Below, piece after piece: positions 13,662 through 24,114 of a stretch of 64,000 nt of DNA. Source of the stretch: Reinekea sp. G2M2-21 (GTDB lineage Bacteria > Pseudomonadota > Gammaproteobacteria > Pseudomonadales > Natronospirillaceae). Positions within the stretch are counted from its first letter, which is position 1, and each line of letters starts with the position of its first letter. Location of the stretch: positions 1-64,000 of the forward strand of contig NZ_JADPQG010000007.1 of the NCBI RefSeq assembly GCF_015687175.1, given 5' to 3'. Both the position numbers and the translations under genes were made by a program. The notes beneath the pieces are model-generated. The model worked only from the letters and a program-made list of their open reading frames with translations, had not been told where the DNA came from and made no database searches.

Positions 13662-14891
13662 CTAACCAGCCAGCGAAGTGATGTTTGACTGCTCATTTAC
13701 GATGTACAGTTTATTGATTTTTCCCAGCAATCTTTCAACAAATAAATTGTCTTCACCAATGAATTTAGTGAAGGCAGCGCCCAGGTTGCCGTTCGAAATA
13801 TTGCTTTGTTGCATTGTTTCTTGAATGCGTTGAAGCTTGCCATCACCCGCAATTGCTTTAAAGTTTCCGTTTTTCAGAGCATCAATGAAGCTCTCTGAAG
13901 TATTGTTTGGGTTCCTTAAAGACATAAAGAGCTCTGAAGAGCTTTGACTGACCCGACGGATTTCCATTAAATTTTGCCGAAAGCTAGATTGGCTTCTTTG
14001 TGATTTGATCCAAGCTCTCAATTTTGTCGTTTCCGCCTCTATCACCAGCTTTCGATAGTTACCAGCCTGAACCATGCGCTTACCATTGTTGATCATGAGT
14101 TTGGCCTGAAGCGAAAACTCTAATTGCACTGTTCCAAGAATCATAGCTTCAAGAAGGACAGGAATTGAATAGACGACCTTGTCAGATCCATCACTGCTTT
14201 TTTCGGATAGAAGCTTTAAGTGTGGAATTTCATTCCGAATATGAGTTCTGGCATGGGGCTCGACATAGACACTAAACAGTCGGCGCGCTAAGTCTTGCAT
14301 TGTCCAGTTTTGGATGTCTCGAATGACCCGAGTCACCGCTTCAGAAATACCTGCACCAAACTGTTCTCGATACTGATTTCGATTTTCCGCAAGATACAGC
14401 CACACCGGAGAATCCTCTGGAGGTACTTCTCCGACATTTTCTGCTGTCTCTGTTGTCAATCGATTTGAGCCGAAACTTGATCCATGAGACCCAGACGGTT
14501 CTTTACTGGATCCGCTAGCATCTGGGATGTTCAATACTTCCAATATATGGCTAGGGTCAATTTTTGAACGCAGATTGGTGATTTTTGCGTTTAATTGGTT
14601 GGTGTATTTGTGGTTACTATGAGGAGGGACAAACGGAAGGGTGCTGTCTTCAGGCAGCAGTCGTTCGTCATCTGCTAAGGCAATTTGACAACGATAACCC
14701 ATTAACGGTAAGTGCCAGTAACGTTTAATAACTCTTTGTCTATATGATTCAATGTGACTGCGTTTGCGCATCTCAATCACAAGCACGTTGTTTTCATCGA
14801 CTCGGCAACTTTTTACTGCCCATGAGTCATTATTTTCGATACCAAGGAATTGGCTTACTGTTATAAGTGCATCCGGCCCCATAGATTTCAT
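13662..14891 (-). CDS. Unknown 409-residue protein
   Basis: A soluble protein with an N-terminal ~90-residue beta-rich part (VLVIEMRKRSHIESYRQRV), a low-complexity Ser/Gly linker around residues 125-150 and a helical C-terminal half with QQSN-type repeats. It is coupled to the gene at 12649. GATTATAATC (14928-14937), a palindrome that includes a TATAAT, lies about 40 bases before the start and is the likely promoter. No family recognised. Confidence 0.6.
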   Translation of the reverse strand: MKSMGPDALITVSQFLGIENNDSWAVKSCRVDENNVLVIEMRKRSHIESYRQRVIKRYWHLPLMGYRCQIALADDERLLPEDSTLPFVPPHSNHKYTNQLNAKITNLRSKIDPSHILEVLNIPDASGSSKEPSGSHGSSFGSNRLTTETAENVGEVPPEDSPVWLYLAENRNQYREQFGAGISEAVTRVIRDIQNWTMQDLARRLFSVYVEPHARTHIRNEIPHLKLLSEKSSDGSDKVVYSIPVLLEAMILGTVQLEFSLQAKLMINNGKRMVQAGNYRKLVIEAETTKLRAWIKSQRSQSSFRQNLMEIRRVSQSSSELFMSLRNPNNTSESFIDALKNGNFKAIAGDGKLQRIQETMQQSNISNGNLGAAFTKFIGEDNLFVERLLGKINKLYIVNEQSNITSLAG

Positions 14892-14976
14892 AAAGTACGC
14901 CCCTCAATCATTATTAAGACAATGGAAGATTATAATCATAAATTCCATAGCAATGAAAGGCATATAGAGTCGATTA

Positions 14977-15210
14977 TCAATACCGTTTCAATACGTATGT
15001 CTTGTCGATGGGGCCCCAGGATATCACTGCATAGAAACCCTTGCGCTTATCCCCTACACGTTGAATATCAACACCAATATTCTTAAGTTGTGTAATTCGA
15101 TGCTTAACTGTTGGTTCAGGCCAATCAAGCTGATGTGCCAACTCTTTGATGTTGGATTGCGAGCGCACTATTTGGGACAGAAGCTGCCAAAGATGCTCAT
15201 ATCTGCTCAT
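14977..15210 (-). CDS. Small winged-helix DNA-binding protein coupled to recD
   Basis: Start at the ATG 15208-15210 (MSRYEHLWQL), which overlaps the recD stop as ATGA; an upstream TTG would add five residues. The 77-residue protein is a single HTH: IKELAHQLDWPEPTVKHRIT, then a wing (GVDIQRVGDKRKGFYAV). This resembles the biotin-repressor/HTH_11 type. It is the last gene of the recB-recD operon and may regulate it by binding the palindromes between recB and recC (inference). Confidence 0.7.
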   Translation of the reverse strand: MSRYEHLWQLLSQIVRSQSNIKELAHQLDWPEPTVKHRITQLKNIGVDIQRVGDKRKGFYAVISWGPIDKTYVLKRY

Positions 15211-17093
15211 TTGACGCTCCGGCAAGCTGCTTCTACCTCCTCAAACAGCCCGCTAGATCTTAGGCTGCGCCGTCGTATAGCTTTAGAAAGAGCGATCTCT
15301 GAAGAAATCAGTTGAAACGTCGACTTTGCACGAGTTAATCCGGTGTACAGGAGCTCTTTGGTCTCCAGGTTTGCATTATCGGACAGAATCACAATGACGC
15401 TGGACCATTCGGAGCCTTGTGATTTGTGAATTGTGAGGGCGTAAGAAACCTCCCACGCGGGCAATCGATGCCGGCTCAAAAACCGATAGCTGCCATCGGG
15501 TGCTTGGAAGCAGGCCTTCAGATTCCCTTGTTCGTCGGGTAGTACTACTCCAATATCCCCATTAAACAGCCCTGTTTTGTAAGCGTTTTCAGTAATCATT
15601 ACCGGCATGCCCAGGTACCAAGACATGCCTGATTGACCAAAATATTGAACTATATCTCTGTTGATGCTGGTAGAGCCAAAGGGTCCCTTTTTCACCGATG
15701 TTAAAATGACTTGCTCTCCAAGGCAATTAAACGCAGTTTCTGGATTAGCACTGTCCGCGATCCTTCGGTGGTAGTCTTCAAAATGGTTCACCGCTATTTG
15801 TCGGAGACGCGCTAAATCGTCAGCTAAATGCCAATTAACGTCGCGGTATTCGTCAAAAACTGATTTCGCTGTAACGCTATCTGCTTGGTTGATGCTTGCT
15901 GCCAATACACCGATACCTGTACTCTCGTTAAACCGGTGAGACTTTTGCAGACTAATAACGTGATTTGCCAGCGGTATCGACTCGTTCTTTAACCAAGGGG
16001 CAATTGAGCAGTCGAGGCAGGATTCAACTATTTCGCGCGTAGCGCCTGACAGGCCAATAGATTTCTGATGATCATTGATCGGGGTAATTGGCGTAAATAA
16101 CTCACTGATTACCGCTCCGGCATCGACGGAGGCTAGCTGGTCCTTATCGGCTAATACGATCAACCTGGCTTTTTCGGGCAAGGCATCCACCAGCTGACAG
16201 GCCATTTCTAGATCGATCATTGAGCCTTCATCTACGACACAGAGATCGCAGTCCAGTTTGTTAAAGGCATTGAAATGAGGCTGTTCTTTCGTCGGGTTGA
16301 CCTGCAGCAACCGATGAATAGTCTGAACCTCAACGCTCAACTTTTCTTTTATTCTGTCATTTACAGGCAAAGCCATTGGTCCTTCAGTGATGCACAGCTG
16401 AGATTGGATGGATTCAGCCATCCGGTTCTTTGCCTTGCCAGTGGGGGCAGCCAGTACGACTTTGGGCTCACCCGCAAACCCAAACAGCTGTGGCGCTTCG
16501 AATACCATGGATAGCATTCTGGTTACGGTAGTTGTTTTTCCCGTACCCGGACCGCCGGTAATAATCGTGAACTTGCGAGTCAATCCCATTACAGCAGCTG
16601 CTTTCTGCCAATCCACGCTATCTGGCTGGTTGAAGGCGAAATACCGATCGCTTAAGGTCTTCACTGACATAAGATCAATCGAGGCAAGCGCGCCCTCCGA
16701 AATTCGCGTTGAGATCCATTTCGCTAACTTTCGCTCCAATTGGAATTGGCGATCTAAATACAGGCGACCGCGATGATAGCGCAATGGGGTGACATAGAAT
16801 GCTTCCAGCCATTCACTTTGCTTTGCTTCGAGATAACCCAGAGCGTCATCTATTCTGATATTGAGCTGACTCATGGGGTGATTTGGCCAGTGACGGGGAC
16901 CGGTTATGACACGCACGTTGACGCAAGTGTTTCCCTTAGCAAGCTCATAGGTTGCAAGCGCGACCAAAAATAGGAATTCGTCAGAGTTGTCTTCAACGAT
17001 CTGAGAAAGGTATTTAGTGTTGGACCAAACCAAAGGAGTAATTAGTGAGTCTGGGCTGTGTGCCATTTGCTTCAGCGTATTTAACAAGCTCAT
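15207..17093 (-). CDS. recD: RecBCD subunit RecD, 5'-3' helicase
   Basis: A 628-residue SF1B helicase, slightly longer than the E. coli protein. Walker A TGGPGTGKT lies at residues 179-187, a VLAAPTGKAKNRMAE segment (motif Ia) follows, VVDEGSMID is the Walker B, VLADKDQLASVDAG is motif III, and ALTIHKSQGSEW with LLYTGLTRAK are motifs V and VI. It unwinds DNA on the 5'-ended strand in the RecBCD exonuclease. Its ATG overlaps the recB stop (ATGA), as expected for one operon. Confidence 0.95.
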   Translation of the reverse strand: MSLLNTLKQMAHSPDSLITPLVWSNTKYLSQIVEDNSDEFLFLVALATYELAKGNTCVNVRVITGPRHWPNHPMSQLNIRIDDALGYLEAKQSEWLEAFYVTPLRYHRGRLYLDRQFQLERKLAKWISTRISEGALASIDLMSVKTLSDRYFAFNQPDSVDWQKAAAVMGLTRKFTIITGGPGTGKTTTVTRMLSMVFEAPQLFGFAGEPKVVLAAPTGKAKNRMAESIQSQLCITEGPMALPVNDRIKEKLSVEVQTIHRLLQVNPTKEQPHFNAFNKLDCDLCVVDEGSMIDLEMACQLVDALPEKARLIVLADKDQLASVDAGAVISELFTPITPINDHQKSIGLSGATREIVESCLDCSIAPWLKNESIPLANHVISLQKSHRFNESTGIGVLAASINQADSVTAKSVFDEYRDVNWHLADDLARLRQIAVNHFEDYHRRIADSANPETAFNCLGEQVILTSVKKGPFGSTSINRDIVQYFGQSGMSWYLGMPVMITENAYKTGLFNGDIGVVLPDEQGNLKACFQAPDGSYRFLSRHRLPAWEVSYALTIHKSQGSEWSSVIVILSDNANLETKELLYTGLTRAKSTFQLISSEIALSKAIRRRSLRSSGLFEEVEAACRSVK

Positions 17094-20000
17094 GCGGTGA
17101 CTCCTTTTTTTGTAGATAATAGTTTGTCTAGTTGGTCAATCAGTGCAAAATCTGGCTTTTCAAACCAGACCCCCGCGCGCCGGGCGCCAGTCATGCCTCT
17201 TAAGTAGAGGTATTCCACACCTCCAAAATGCGACTCATAGGAATACTGTGGCCACCGGCGTGAGAGGTGCCGGTGTAGCGCCACGGTATAGATCAAATAT
17301 TGAACGTAATACCTGTGATCGGTTATTGACTCCGATAGCGAGCTGTCTGTGTATTCGCACAGTCGATTTGACTTATAATCAATGATCCATGCCTTATCAT
17401 CTACAATAGTCAAATCAATGAATCCGGTTAATAGACCTTGGAATTCGTAAAACGCTAAATCCTTTTTGTGGAGAGGATGCTGTCGGAGAATTTTATTAAG
17501 GTTCTCCGCGGTTACCATGCCGGTGGCGAGATGAAACTGCATTTCCGCTAACGCGGTTTGCGGAGTAAGCTCAGCAATGGACTTGGTTCCATTGCAAATC
17601 GGCTGCGTTAGGACCCTTCCCATCCAATCACAAGTCTCGCCCTCCAATTCTGGGTCAAATCCATACCTTTGAAGGTTTAAACCAATTGTTTGAGAAATGT
17701 TTGTAGTTCCGTTATTCACTGCCCCTTCTAAGATGTCGTGGAGGCACTGGCCAGCCACAGCGCCGGCGGGAAAGCTCTGTTCAATACCCGTTGGTTTACC
17801 GATCTCTTCCAATTCCATTAATCCAGTCGCATCTTCACCGGTTTTGCTCTCGATGCTTTCCTCGGTGATATAGTGTTCATCCGAGTCTTTATTGATGGAT
17901 GAATAACTGGCTATGCGCCATGATCGATCAATTTTGCCAATGAATCGCTGAAATACCGGTGCTTGTCTTGAATCTATTGCGGGCGAATAGCTGACACCTT
18001 CAATTTTGGGGTTCTGGACAAAACGTATTTCATTGTTCTGGGCCAGGTCAGACAATCGAACAAGTATATCTTCAATAGAAGCGCACTCCAGCACCTGGGC
18101 CAGCTGACTCGACTCAACCCCGGGTAGGTCCTGTCGACGGCCCCGCTCTACATTAGTCACGTAAACAATTGTACTGAACTTGGCGCGAGTTATACCGACA
18201 TAGAACAGCCGAAGCTGCTCTGCAGCATGCTCAGCTTGCGCCTGCTCTCCAGGATTGGCGGCTGAGAGATCGATGACTTTTCTTGATCCCTCCTCCCCTT
18301 CGTCGTAATAAACGTTGGAGCGGGCTCGCGAAGGTAAGGTCGTGAAGGGCATGAATACTAAGGGATACTCCAGCCCCTTCGACTTGTGCAATGTGACTAT
18401 CTGGACCAAGTTGTCTTCGCTTTCCAATCGCATTTCCTGATCTTCAGAACCGTCAGGTCGCGCAACTTGTTGTGCAAAGTACTGTAGTAGCTCAGGTGCG
18501 CCCGGGACTTCTTGCTCTTTGATTTGAAGAAGCTCTACGATGTGCCTCCAATTTGTAATGATTCGCTCTGCCATTTTGGTTTGTGCAATTCGGTCACCAA
18601 TCGAAAGGTGGTTCCAAACGTGCTGAACCGCGACTGCGATTCCTTGCTCCATTAGTGCCGTTTTTGCTTCGGCAAGAATGTTTAGTTGGTGGTCCCACAA
18701 GTCATCATCAACGAACAATTCATCCAATTCGGACTGAGAGTATGCGAGAGTTTGTGAGCAAATAGCGGACTTTACCGCCCTGTCATTGCCCGGATTCATG
18801 ATGGATTGCACCAAAACAAGTAGGTCTTTAGCGGTTTGAGTGCTGAATACACTTTGACGCGTCCGGCTTACCGAGTCGATTCCGAACTTATTGAGCGCAG
18901 CGACAACTTTTTCACCTTGGGCGTGAGTGGTTACGAGAATAGCGATGTGTTGTGGCGCCAGTGATTCACCACCGACCAACGCGGTATTGTCGACACCTTT
19001 TGCCAGCAATCTACTCACATGAGCAGCGCACTGTTCCGCCAAAAAATGCTCTGCCGCGGTAGAGCTACTCAATTGTTTATCAAAAGAGACAAAATCGACA
19101 CCTGGCTGACGTTCCCCCTTGATCGAATATTCAGCCTTTCCTAATGAATTTGCTTTAACTGACTGATATAGCATTTCATGTTTACTGGCATTTTTGGCTA
19201 GATCTACACCGGCGAAAATCTTATTCACGGCGCTGACAGCATCAGGGTGAGAACGATAGTTTGTATCGAGCGTAAATTGCTTGGGTGCTTTTGCTCTTGC
19301 AGTCAGATATGTATGGATATCGCCACCGCGGAATGCATAAATCGCCTGCTTTGGATCCCCGATCATCAAAAGCGACTGAGCGGCGTTTGAGCTGTATATC
19401 TTATTGAATATTGCATACTGCGCCGGATCAGTGTCTTGAAACTCGTCGACACAAGCAATGGGGTACTTAGTGGCCAATGCTTCCGCCAATCGGTCTCCCG
19501 AGGCTGAATGAAGAGCTTGCTCCAATAAAGAGAGCAAATCGTCAAAATCAAGTAGGCTGTTTTTTGATTTGTCATCCCCAATGTATGCGTTCATGAAGGC
19601 ATTCGCCCGTTCTCGAAGGCTACTCTCCACCATGTCCCAATTTATGCTTCGATAATTTTCGAAAAATTGAACCAGATGCTGGGAACCAGGAATGTTTTCA
19701 TAGTTAGCAGTAGATGTCTTGTTTTTGCTGTCGTTGAACTTCTCAACTGACAATAATGCAAGATCTTTACTATTGTCGACCTGACCATCCAATGCATTCT
19801 CATAGAGATTTGTTAGCTTGCCCGATAGTGTTTTTTTGCTGTAGACATTGCCCTTCAGGCCCATGGAAAGCAGGGCTTCAGCCATGGCTTGGGGTCCACC
19901 AGCTTCCTCAAAGGCACGCACAAGCTCGCCAATCGCTACGATGTTCTGGCTCTGTAGTCGCTCTACCTGCTCGATAGACAACCCTTCGCCGTAAATAACA

Positions 20001-20629
20001 TCGGTATGTTGGGTGTGGCGAATGAAAGAGCGGGCTAGGCTGCTTGGACTTTTTAGAGCGCGAGTTACGCGTTCCTGTGTTTGCGCCGGCAGAGTTAAGA
20101 CATGCTTCCTCCAAAAATCGGCCGCCGCATTATTTTTTAACTCAGTGGTATTGGTTATTAGGTCGAAATCGAAAGGTGCGCTGGTTTCGAATGCAAACTC
20201 GGACAGCACACGGTGTGCGAAACCATGTATGGTAAATATTGCTGATTCATCCATTGAAATAAGGGCAGACTGGAGCCTGGCAATAGCGAAAGCCTCAGCT
20301 GATTCAAATTGATGTTCAGGAAATTCAAGTTGAGCGATTTCTGATAACAACTCCATTTCGAGTTCATTCTCAGGATTCTTTTGCTGAATCATCATGATGG
20401 AATCGGACAATCGCTGAAAAATGCGCGAACGCAACTCATCGGCGGCATCTTCAGTGAAAGTGACCACTAAAATTTCAGACGGCTGGTAAGCTTTATTATC
20501 TGGTGTATTAATCCCCAACACTAAACGGACATAGATTGTTGCCGTTGCGTAGGTTTTACCGGTGCCGGCGGAGGCCTCGATTACAATTTGGTCCTCCAGC
20601 TTTAGAGTGAGCGGTTTTATCGGCTCCAT
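17090..20629 (-). CDS. recB: RecBCD subunit RecB, helicase-nuclease
   Basis: Start at the ATG 20627-20629 (MEPIKPLTLKL), with AGAGGTTGATT before it, rather than a longer start 16 codons upstream; this gives 1179 residues, close to the E. coli length. UvrD-type motifs are present in order: EASAGTGKTY (Walker A), DEFQDTDPAQ (motif II), IGDPKQAIYAFRGGD (III), TLHKSKGLEYPLVF (V) and LFYVGITRAK (VI). The C-terminal nuclease shows GFIDLTIVDDKAWIIDYKSN, with the Asp-Asp-Lys set intact. It should be a fully active subunit that degrades ends and loads RecA. Confidence 0.95.
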   Translation of the reverse strand: MEPIKPLTLKLEDQIVIEASAGTGKTYATATIYVRLVLGINTPDNKAYQPSEILVVTFTEDAADELRSRIFQRLSDSIMMIQQKNPENELEMELLSEIAQLEFPEHQFESAEAFAIARLQSALISMDESAIFTIHGFAHRVLSEFAFETSAPFDFDLITNTTELKNNAAADFWRKHVLTLPAQTQERVTRALKSPSSLARSFIRHTQHTDVIYGEGLSIEQVERLQSQNIVAIGELVRAFEEAGGPQAMAEALLSMGLKGNVYSKKTLSGKLTNLYENALDGQVDNSKDLALLSVEKFNDSKNKTSTANYENIPGSQHLVQFFENYRSINWDMVESSLRERANAFMNAYIGDDKSKNSLLDFDDLLSLLEQALHSASGDRLAEALATKYPIACVDEFQDTDPAQYAIFNKIYSSNAAQSLLMIGDPKQAIYAFRGGDIHTYLTARAKAPKQFTLDTNYRSHPDAVSAVNKIFAGVDLAKNASKHEMLYQSVKANSLGKAEYSIKGERQPGVDFVSFDKQLSSSTAAEHFLAEQCAAHVSRLLAKGVDNTALVGGESLAPQHIAILVTTHAQGEKVVAALNKFGIDSVSRTRQSVFSTQTAKDLLVLVQSIMNPGNDRAVKSAICSQTLAYSQSELDELFVDDDLWDHQLNILAEAKTALMEQGIAVAVQHVWNHLSIGDRIAQTKMAERIITNWRHIVELLQIKEQEVPGAPELLQYFAQQVARPDGSEDQEMRLESEDNLVQIVTLHKSKGLEYPLVFMPFTTLPSRARSNVYYDEGEEGSRKVIDLSAANPGEQAQAEHAAEQLRLFYVGITRAKFSTIVYVTNVERGRRQDLPGVESSQLAQVLECASIEDILVRLSDLAQNNEIRFVQNPKIEGVSYSPAIDSRQAPVFQRFIGKIDRSWRIASYSSINKDSDEHYITEESIESKTGEDATGLMELEEIGKPTGIEQSFPAGAVAGQCLHDILEGAVNNGTTNISQTIGLNLQRYGFDPELEGETCDWMGRVLTQPICNGTKSIAELTPQTALAEMQFHLATGMVTAENLNKILRQHPLHKKDLAFYEFQGLLTGFIDLTIVDDKAWIIDYKSNRLCEYTDSSLSESITDHRYYVQYLIYTVALHRHLSRRWPQYSYESHFGGVEYLYLRGMTGARRAGVWFEKPDFALIDQLDKLLSTKKGVTA

Positions 20630-20658
20630 AATCAACCTCTGTCTGAATGCGTTTATTT

Positions 20659-20766
20659 GGATAACAATATTATCCATTATTATTTTTGACGCAATATGTT
20701 TTTAAAGATAAATTATCTTAATAATTTGTTGTAAGTTTTAAATTCATAGATAATATTGTTGTCTAT
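20659..20766. promoter_or_regulatory. Three palindromes between divergent recB and recC
   Basis: GGATAA-CAATA-TTATCC (20659-20675), AAGATAA-A-TTATCTT (20705-20719) and ATAGATAA-TATTG-TTGTCTAT (20746-20766). The first, read on the minus strand, and the third share GATAATATTGTT[AG]TC, 14 of 15 positions, so they look like two sites of one regulator, one near each gene start. The region is extremely AT-rich and must also hold both promoters. Confidence 0.6.
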
Positions 20767-20789
20767 ATTTACAAATACCGAGGTTAAAA

Positions 20790-23700
20790 ATGCTGAAGGT
20801 AGTTAGCTGCACCGACACAGGCCCGTTGATTGAACACCTAATTGACCGAATTGAGACTACAGGCGCCCACCCTCTGGAACCTTTCAGCTGTGTTCTGCTG
20901 ACAGTAGGCATGGACCGGTGGCTAAAACAGGAACTGGCTACGCGTAGCGGAATAGCGGCGAACATTCAGACTCCGATGCTTAGCCGCTTTATTTGGGATT
21001 TATTGAATTCGGTGTTGGGTCAGTCTGGCAGCTGGGCGCTTGACAAAGAAACGATGCAGGTAAGCATTTTCAAATTAATGAAAGAGCACAAGTGGCCTGA
21101 ACTGGTCCCTTATTTGAAGAATAATCCCTCGGACGCAGACCACCTTGCTCTTGCTGGCAAAATTGCAGATACCTTTGATGCTTATAGCTTCTATCGACCT
21201 GACTGGCTAAATGCCTGGGCCGACGGAAAGGATTCAATAATTTCTGAAGGCAGCACACACCCATTGCCGGGAGATCAAAAGTGGCAGGCTCATATGTGGC
21301 GAATGATCCGCGCGACGTTTGATGGTCTGTCATACATAAATGACAGGGCTGAGCTCATTCGAACTCTGATGTCCAAGATCAAAACGGGTGACTTACCGTT
21401 CGATAAATTACCGAATCAGATCACGCTCTTTGGTGTCAGTCAGATACCGCAGGTCTTTTTAGAAATTTTGCTCGCCCTGTCCGAGCATATTGATGTTGTT
21501 TTGTATTGGATGAATCCCGCTGAAGGATTTTGGGCTGATCATGTGAGTACCAAACGCTTGCTGAAAAGTCAGTCATCCGGGCAAAACGTTGAACACATGG
21601 AAATCGGCAATCCCCTGCTCTCAAGCTTTGGCGTTATGGGTAAAACCTTTTTCAATCAGCTTCTTGCCGGTGGCGCTACAATTGAAGAGCTAGAACCCGA
21701 TATCGTGCCCCCTGATACGATGCTTGGCCATCTTCAGTATGCAATCCGCCAAGCGGGCCAATATGGACTTGATGATCGACCCGTTATCGAGCCAACAGAC
21801 AGCAGCATTCGAATCGCCTCTGCGCATAGCGTTCTTAGAGAAGTCGAAGCTCTGAAGGACCACCTTTTGGGGCTGTTTCAGAGCCACCCAGACTTAAAGC
21901 CGCATGATGTGGCGGTGATGGCGCCAAACATTGCGGAGTATGCACCGTTTGTGCATCAGGTATTCCGGGGCTCACCGATGCCCTATTCTATCTCGGATAT
22001 TTCAATACTTGAATCGGCTCCCATCTTTAAGCTTGTGTCGTTGCTGGTGAGCATTAATAAGCGCCGCATTAGTGTTCTCGAGCTAACAGAACTCTTAAGC
22101 TCTCCGTCGGTGCTCGCTCGGTTTGACCTAACAGCAGACCGCGCGGGCGAACTGATGGCCCTGGCTTACCGAAACCATGTGCGCTGGGGACTGCGCCACG
22201 GTATTGATGACAGCACACACAATAATACCTGGGAGGATGGTACTCTCAGAATTACTGCAGGGCAGGTTTTTGGTTCAGACTCCTGTGTGAATGGTATTTA
22301 TCCTTTCCGAGTGCCCTCTTCTGACAGAGCTGACTATGCGAAAGTTGCTCTGTTCCTGGATGAATTAGCCGACTGGCACGACAATGCCATGAATGACAAG
22401 CCCGTTCCTAAATGGATTGACAGTCTGAGACAAGTCTTGGCAACCCTGATCGATGATGCGATTGAGCCCGATAATGCATTGATAATTCAAGATGCTTTTG
22501 CGGCTCTACTTGATTCAGCTGAATCAATCGGCTTCGACTTACCGGTATCGCTTAGTTTCATTGAGCGAGCTTTATCGAGTAGCTTCAGTACAACCTCGGT
22601 CCGTTCAAGATTCCTCGCCGGCGCGGTAAACTTTTCAAATTGTGTTCCTTTGCGCTCTATTCCGTTTCGCGCAATCTGCCTGCTAGGATTGAATGATACT
22701 GCATTTCCTCGCCGAGTCCCGGCCTCAGGCATGGACCTCATAGGGAAGTTTCCTCGCAAAGGAGACAGGAACCCTCGGATCGATGACCGATATTTCATCC
22801 TCGAAACACTGCTTCTTGCCAAGGACTCTGTTTATCTTTCTTATCAGGGGAACAGCGCCAAAACAAATGAAGAACGCACTCCCTCCACCGTGGTACAGGA
22901 AATTCAACGTTTTTTGCCTTCGCAATTCATACTACGCGGAAGCGAACAAGCTTCGATATCGGATCAGTACATCGGCATCATTGAACACACTAACCAAAGA
23001 AACGCGCTTCAGCCGTTCAGTGCTGCTTACTTTGATGGAACATTACCTACGTTCGCTGAAGACTGGGCAAAAGTTGCTCAAAAAATTTCTACTAACGCTG
23101 ACTGTGTTGAAACACCGACACTCTCCGGTGGCAACATTGCACTTGAGCACCTACCCAACACAATCACAATTCTTGATCTAAAGACCTTGTTTCGCAACCC
23201 TGCTGCGTTATTCCTCAGAACACGATATGGCGCCTACCTCGACGGTAGGCATGAACCACTAGACAGTTTGGAGCCAATGTTGATTGACGCTCTACCGCAA
23301 TATGGTTTGAAGACAGACGCCATTGACTGGCTACAAACCGGCCGGCAGGAGGGTCTATGGTTTGCACGCAAAAAAGCATCTGGTGAGCTTCCAAAGGGCG
23401 AATTATCTGAGTTGATCTTAAATCGATCAATGCGGTTGGCGGAGTCGATACATTCAGTTGTAGAACAATTCAGTCCTATCGCCGAACGAGTCATCAACAC
23501 AAGTGCCACAGTAGGCGAGCAAAAGATGTTTGGTGAGTTTGCAGTACGCGGGATTAATGATCGCCGACAAGTTGTTCACCACGCAGCAGGTAAGGCAACA
23601 CCCGCACGGCTCATTAATCTATGGGTCGAAACGGTCGTTGCTGTGGCAAATGGAATCGCCGAGGAAGGAATATTGATAAGCATTGAAGGTAATAGTGTTG

Positions 23701-24044
23701 GCATTACGTCTTTAAAGGTTAATGACGCTGAAGCGATTTTCCAAGACTGGCTCACGCTGTATTCAGAAAATCTCACCCGGCCATTAGCAATGAATCCCGA
23801 TTTAATCTTCAAACACAAAGAGCTGCTTGAGTCAGATAAGCCGGTGAGTGATATGCCAGACATCATAAAAAATGAATGGTTTGGCGTATGGAAATATGGT
23901 GAGAAGCAACCTGGACTAAATGAGCAGGGATCCACTACACGATGTTTCAGTACGCTGGATCAATTCAGTAAAAGGTATTTCGAAACCGTTCCTGTAGTAT
24001 TAGAAAACCTAGCAAAAACAGAAACCGAGCTCACGCTATTTTGA
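20790..24044 (+). CDS. recC: RecBCD subunit RecC, Chi-scanning subunit
   Basis: A 1084-residue protein. The N-terminus (GMDRWLKQELATRSGIAANI, then FIWDLL) matches the RecC signature GMxxWL...FGIAANIxFP...FIWD. The central LSGxP-type region and the degenerate nuclease-like C-terminal third are in the expected order. RecC holds the complex together and recognises Chi. GAGGTTAAAA precedes the ATG. It is divergent from recB-recD, unlike the usual recC-ptrA-recB-recD order of enterobacteria. Confidence 0.93.
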   Translation: MLKVVSCTDTGPLIEHLIDRIETTGAHPLEPFSCVLLTVGMDRWLKQELATRSGIAANIQTPMLSRFIWDLLNSVLGQSGSWALDKETMQVSIFKLMKEHKWPELVPYLKNNPSDADHLALAGKIADTFDAYSFYRPDWLNAWADGKDSIISEGSTHPLPGDQKWQAHMWRMIRATFDGLSYINDRAELIRTLMSKIKTGDLPFDKLPNQITLFGVSQIPQVFLEILLALSEHIDVVLYWMNPAEGFWADHVSTKRLLKSQSSGQNVEHMEIGNPLLSSFGVMGKTFFNQLLAGGATIEELEPDIVPPDTMLGHLQYAIRQAGQYGLDDRPVIEPTDSSIRIASAHSVLREVEALKDHLLGLFQSHPDLKPHDVAVMAPNIAEYAPFVHQVFRGSPMPYSISDISILESAPIFKLVSLLVSINKRRISVLELTELLSSPSVLARFDLTADRAGELMALAYRNHVRWGLRHGIDDSTHNNTWEDGTLRITAGQVFGSDSCVNGIYPFRVPSSDRADYAKVALFLDELADWHDNAMNDKPVPKWIDSLRQVLATLIDDAIEPDNALIIQDAFAALLDSAESIGFDLPVSLSFIERALSSSFSTTSVRSRFLAGAVNFSNCVPLRSIPFRAICLLGLNDTAFPRRVPASGMDLIGKFPRKGDRNPRIDDRYFILETLLLAKDSVYLSYQGNSAKTNEERTPSTVVQEIQRFLPSQFILRGSEQASISDQYIGIIEHTNQRNALQPFSAAYFDGTLPTFAEDWAKVAQKISTNADCVETPTLSGGNIALEHLPNTITILDLKTLFRNPAALFLRTRYGAYLDGRHEPLDSLEPMLIDALPQYGLKTDAIDWLQTGRQEGLWFARKKASGELPKGELSELILNRSMRLAESIHSVVEQFSPIAERVINTSATVGEQKMFGEFAVRGINDRRQVVHHAAGKATPARLINLWVETVVAVANGIAEEGILISIEGNSVGITSLKVNDAEAIFQDWLTLYSENLTRPLAMNPDLIFKHKELLESDKPVSDMPDIIKNEWFGVWKYGEKQPGLNEQGSTTRCFSTLDQFSKRYFETVPVVLENLAKTETELTLF

Positions 24045-24114
24045 TAGCAGTTTTTCCTTCTAAATTGAGCCAATTGTGAATACCATTACCTAACACAATC
24101 ATGGAGTAACAATT

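Noticed and set aside
17143-20312. Plus-strand frames opposite recB
   Set aside because: They are shadows; recB is intact with all helicase and nuclease motifs.
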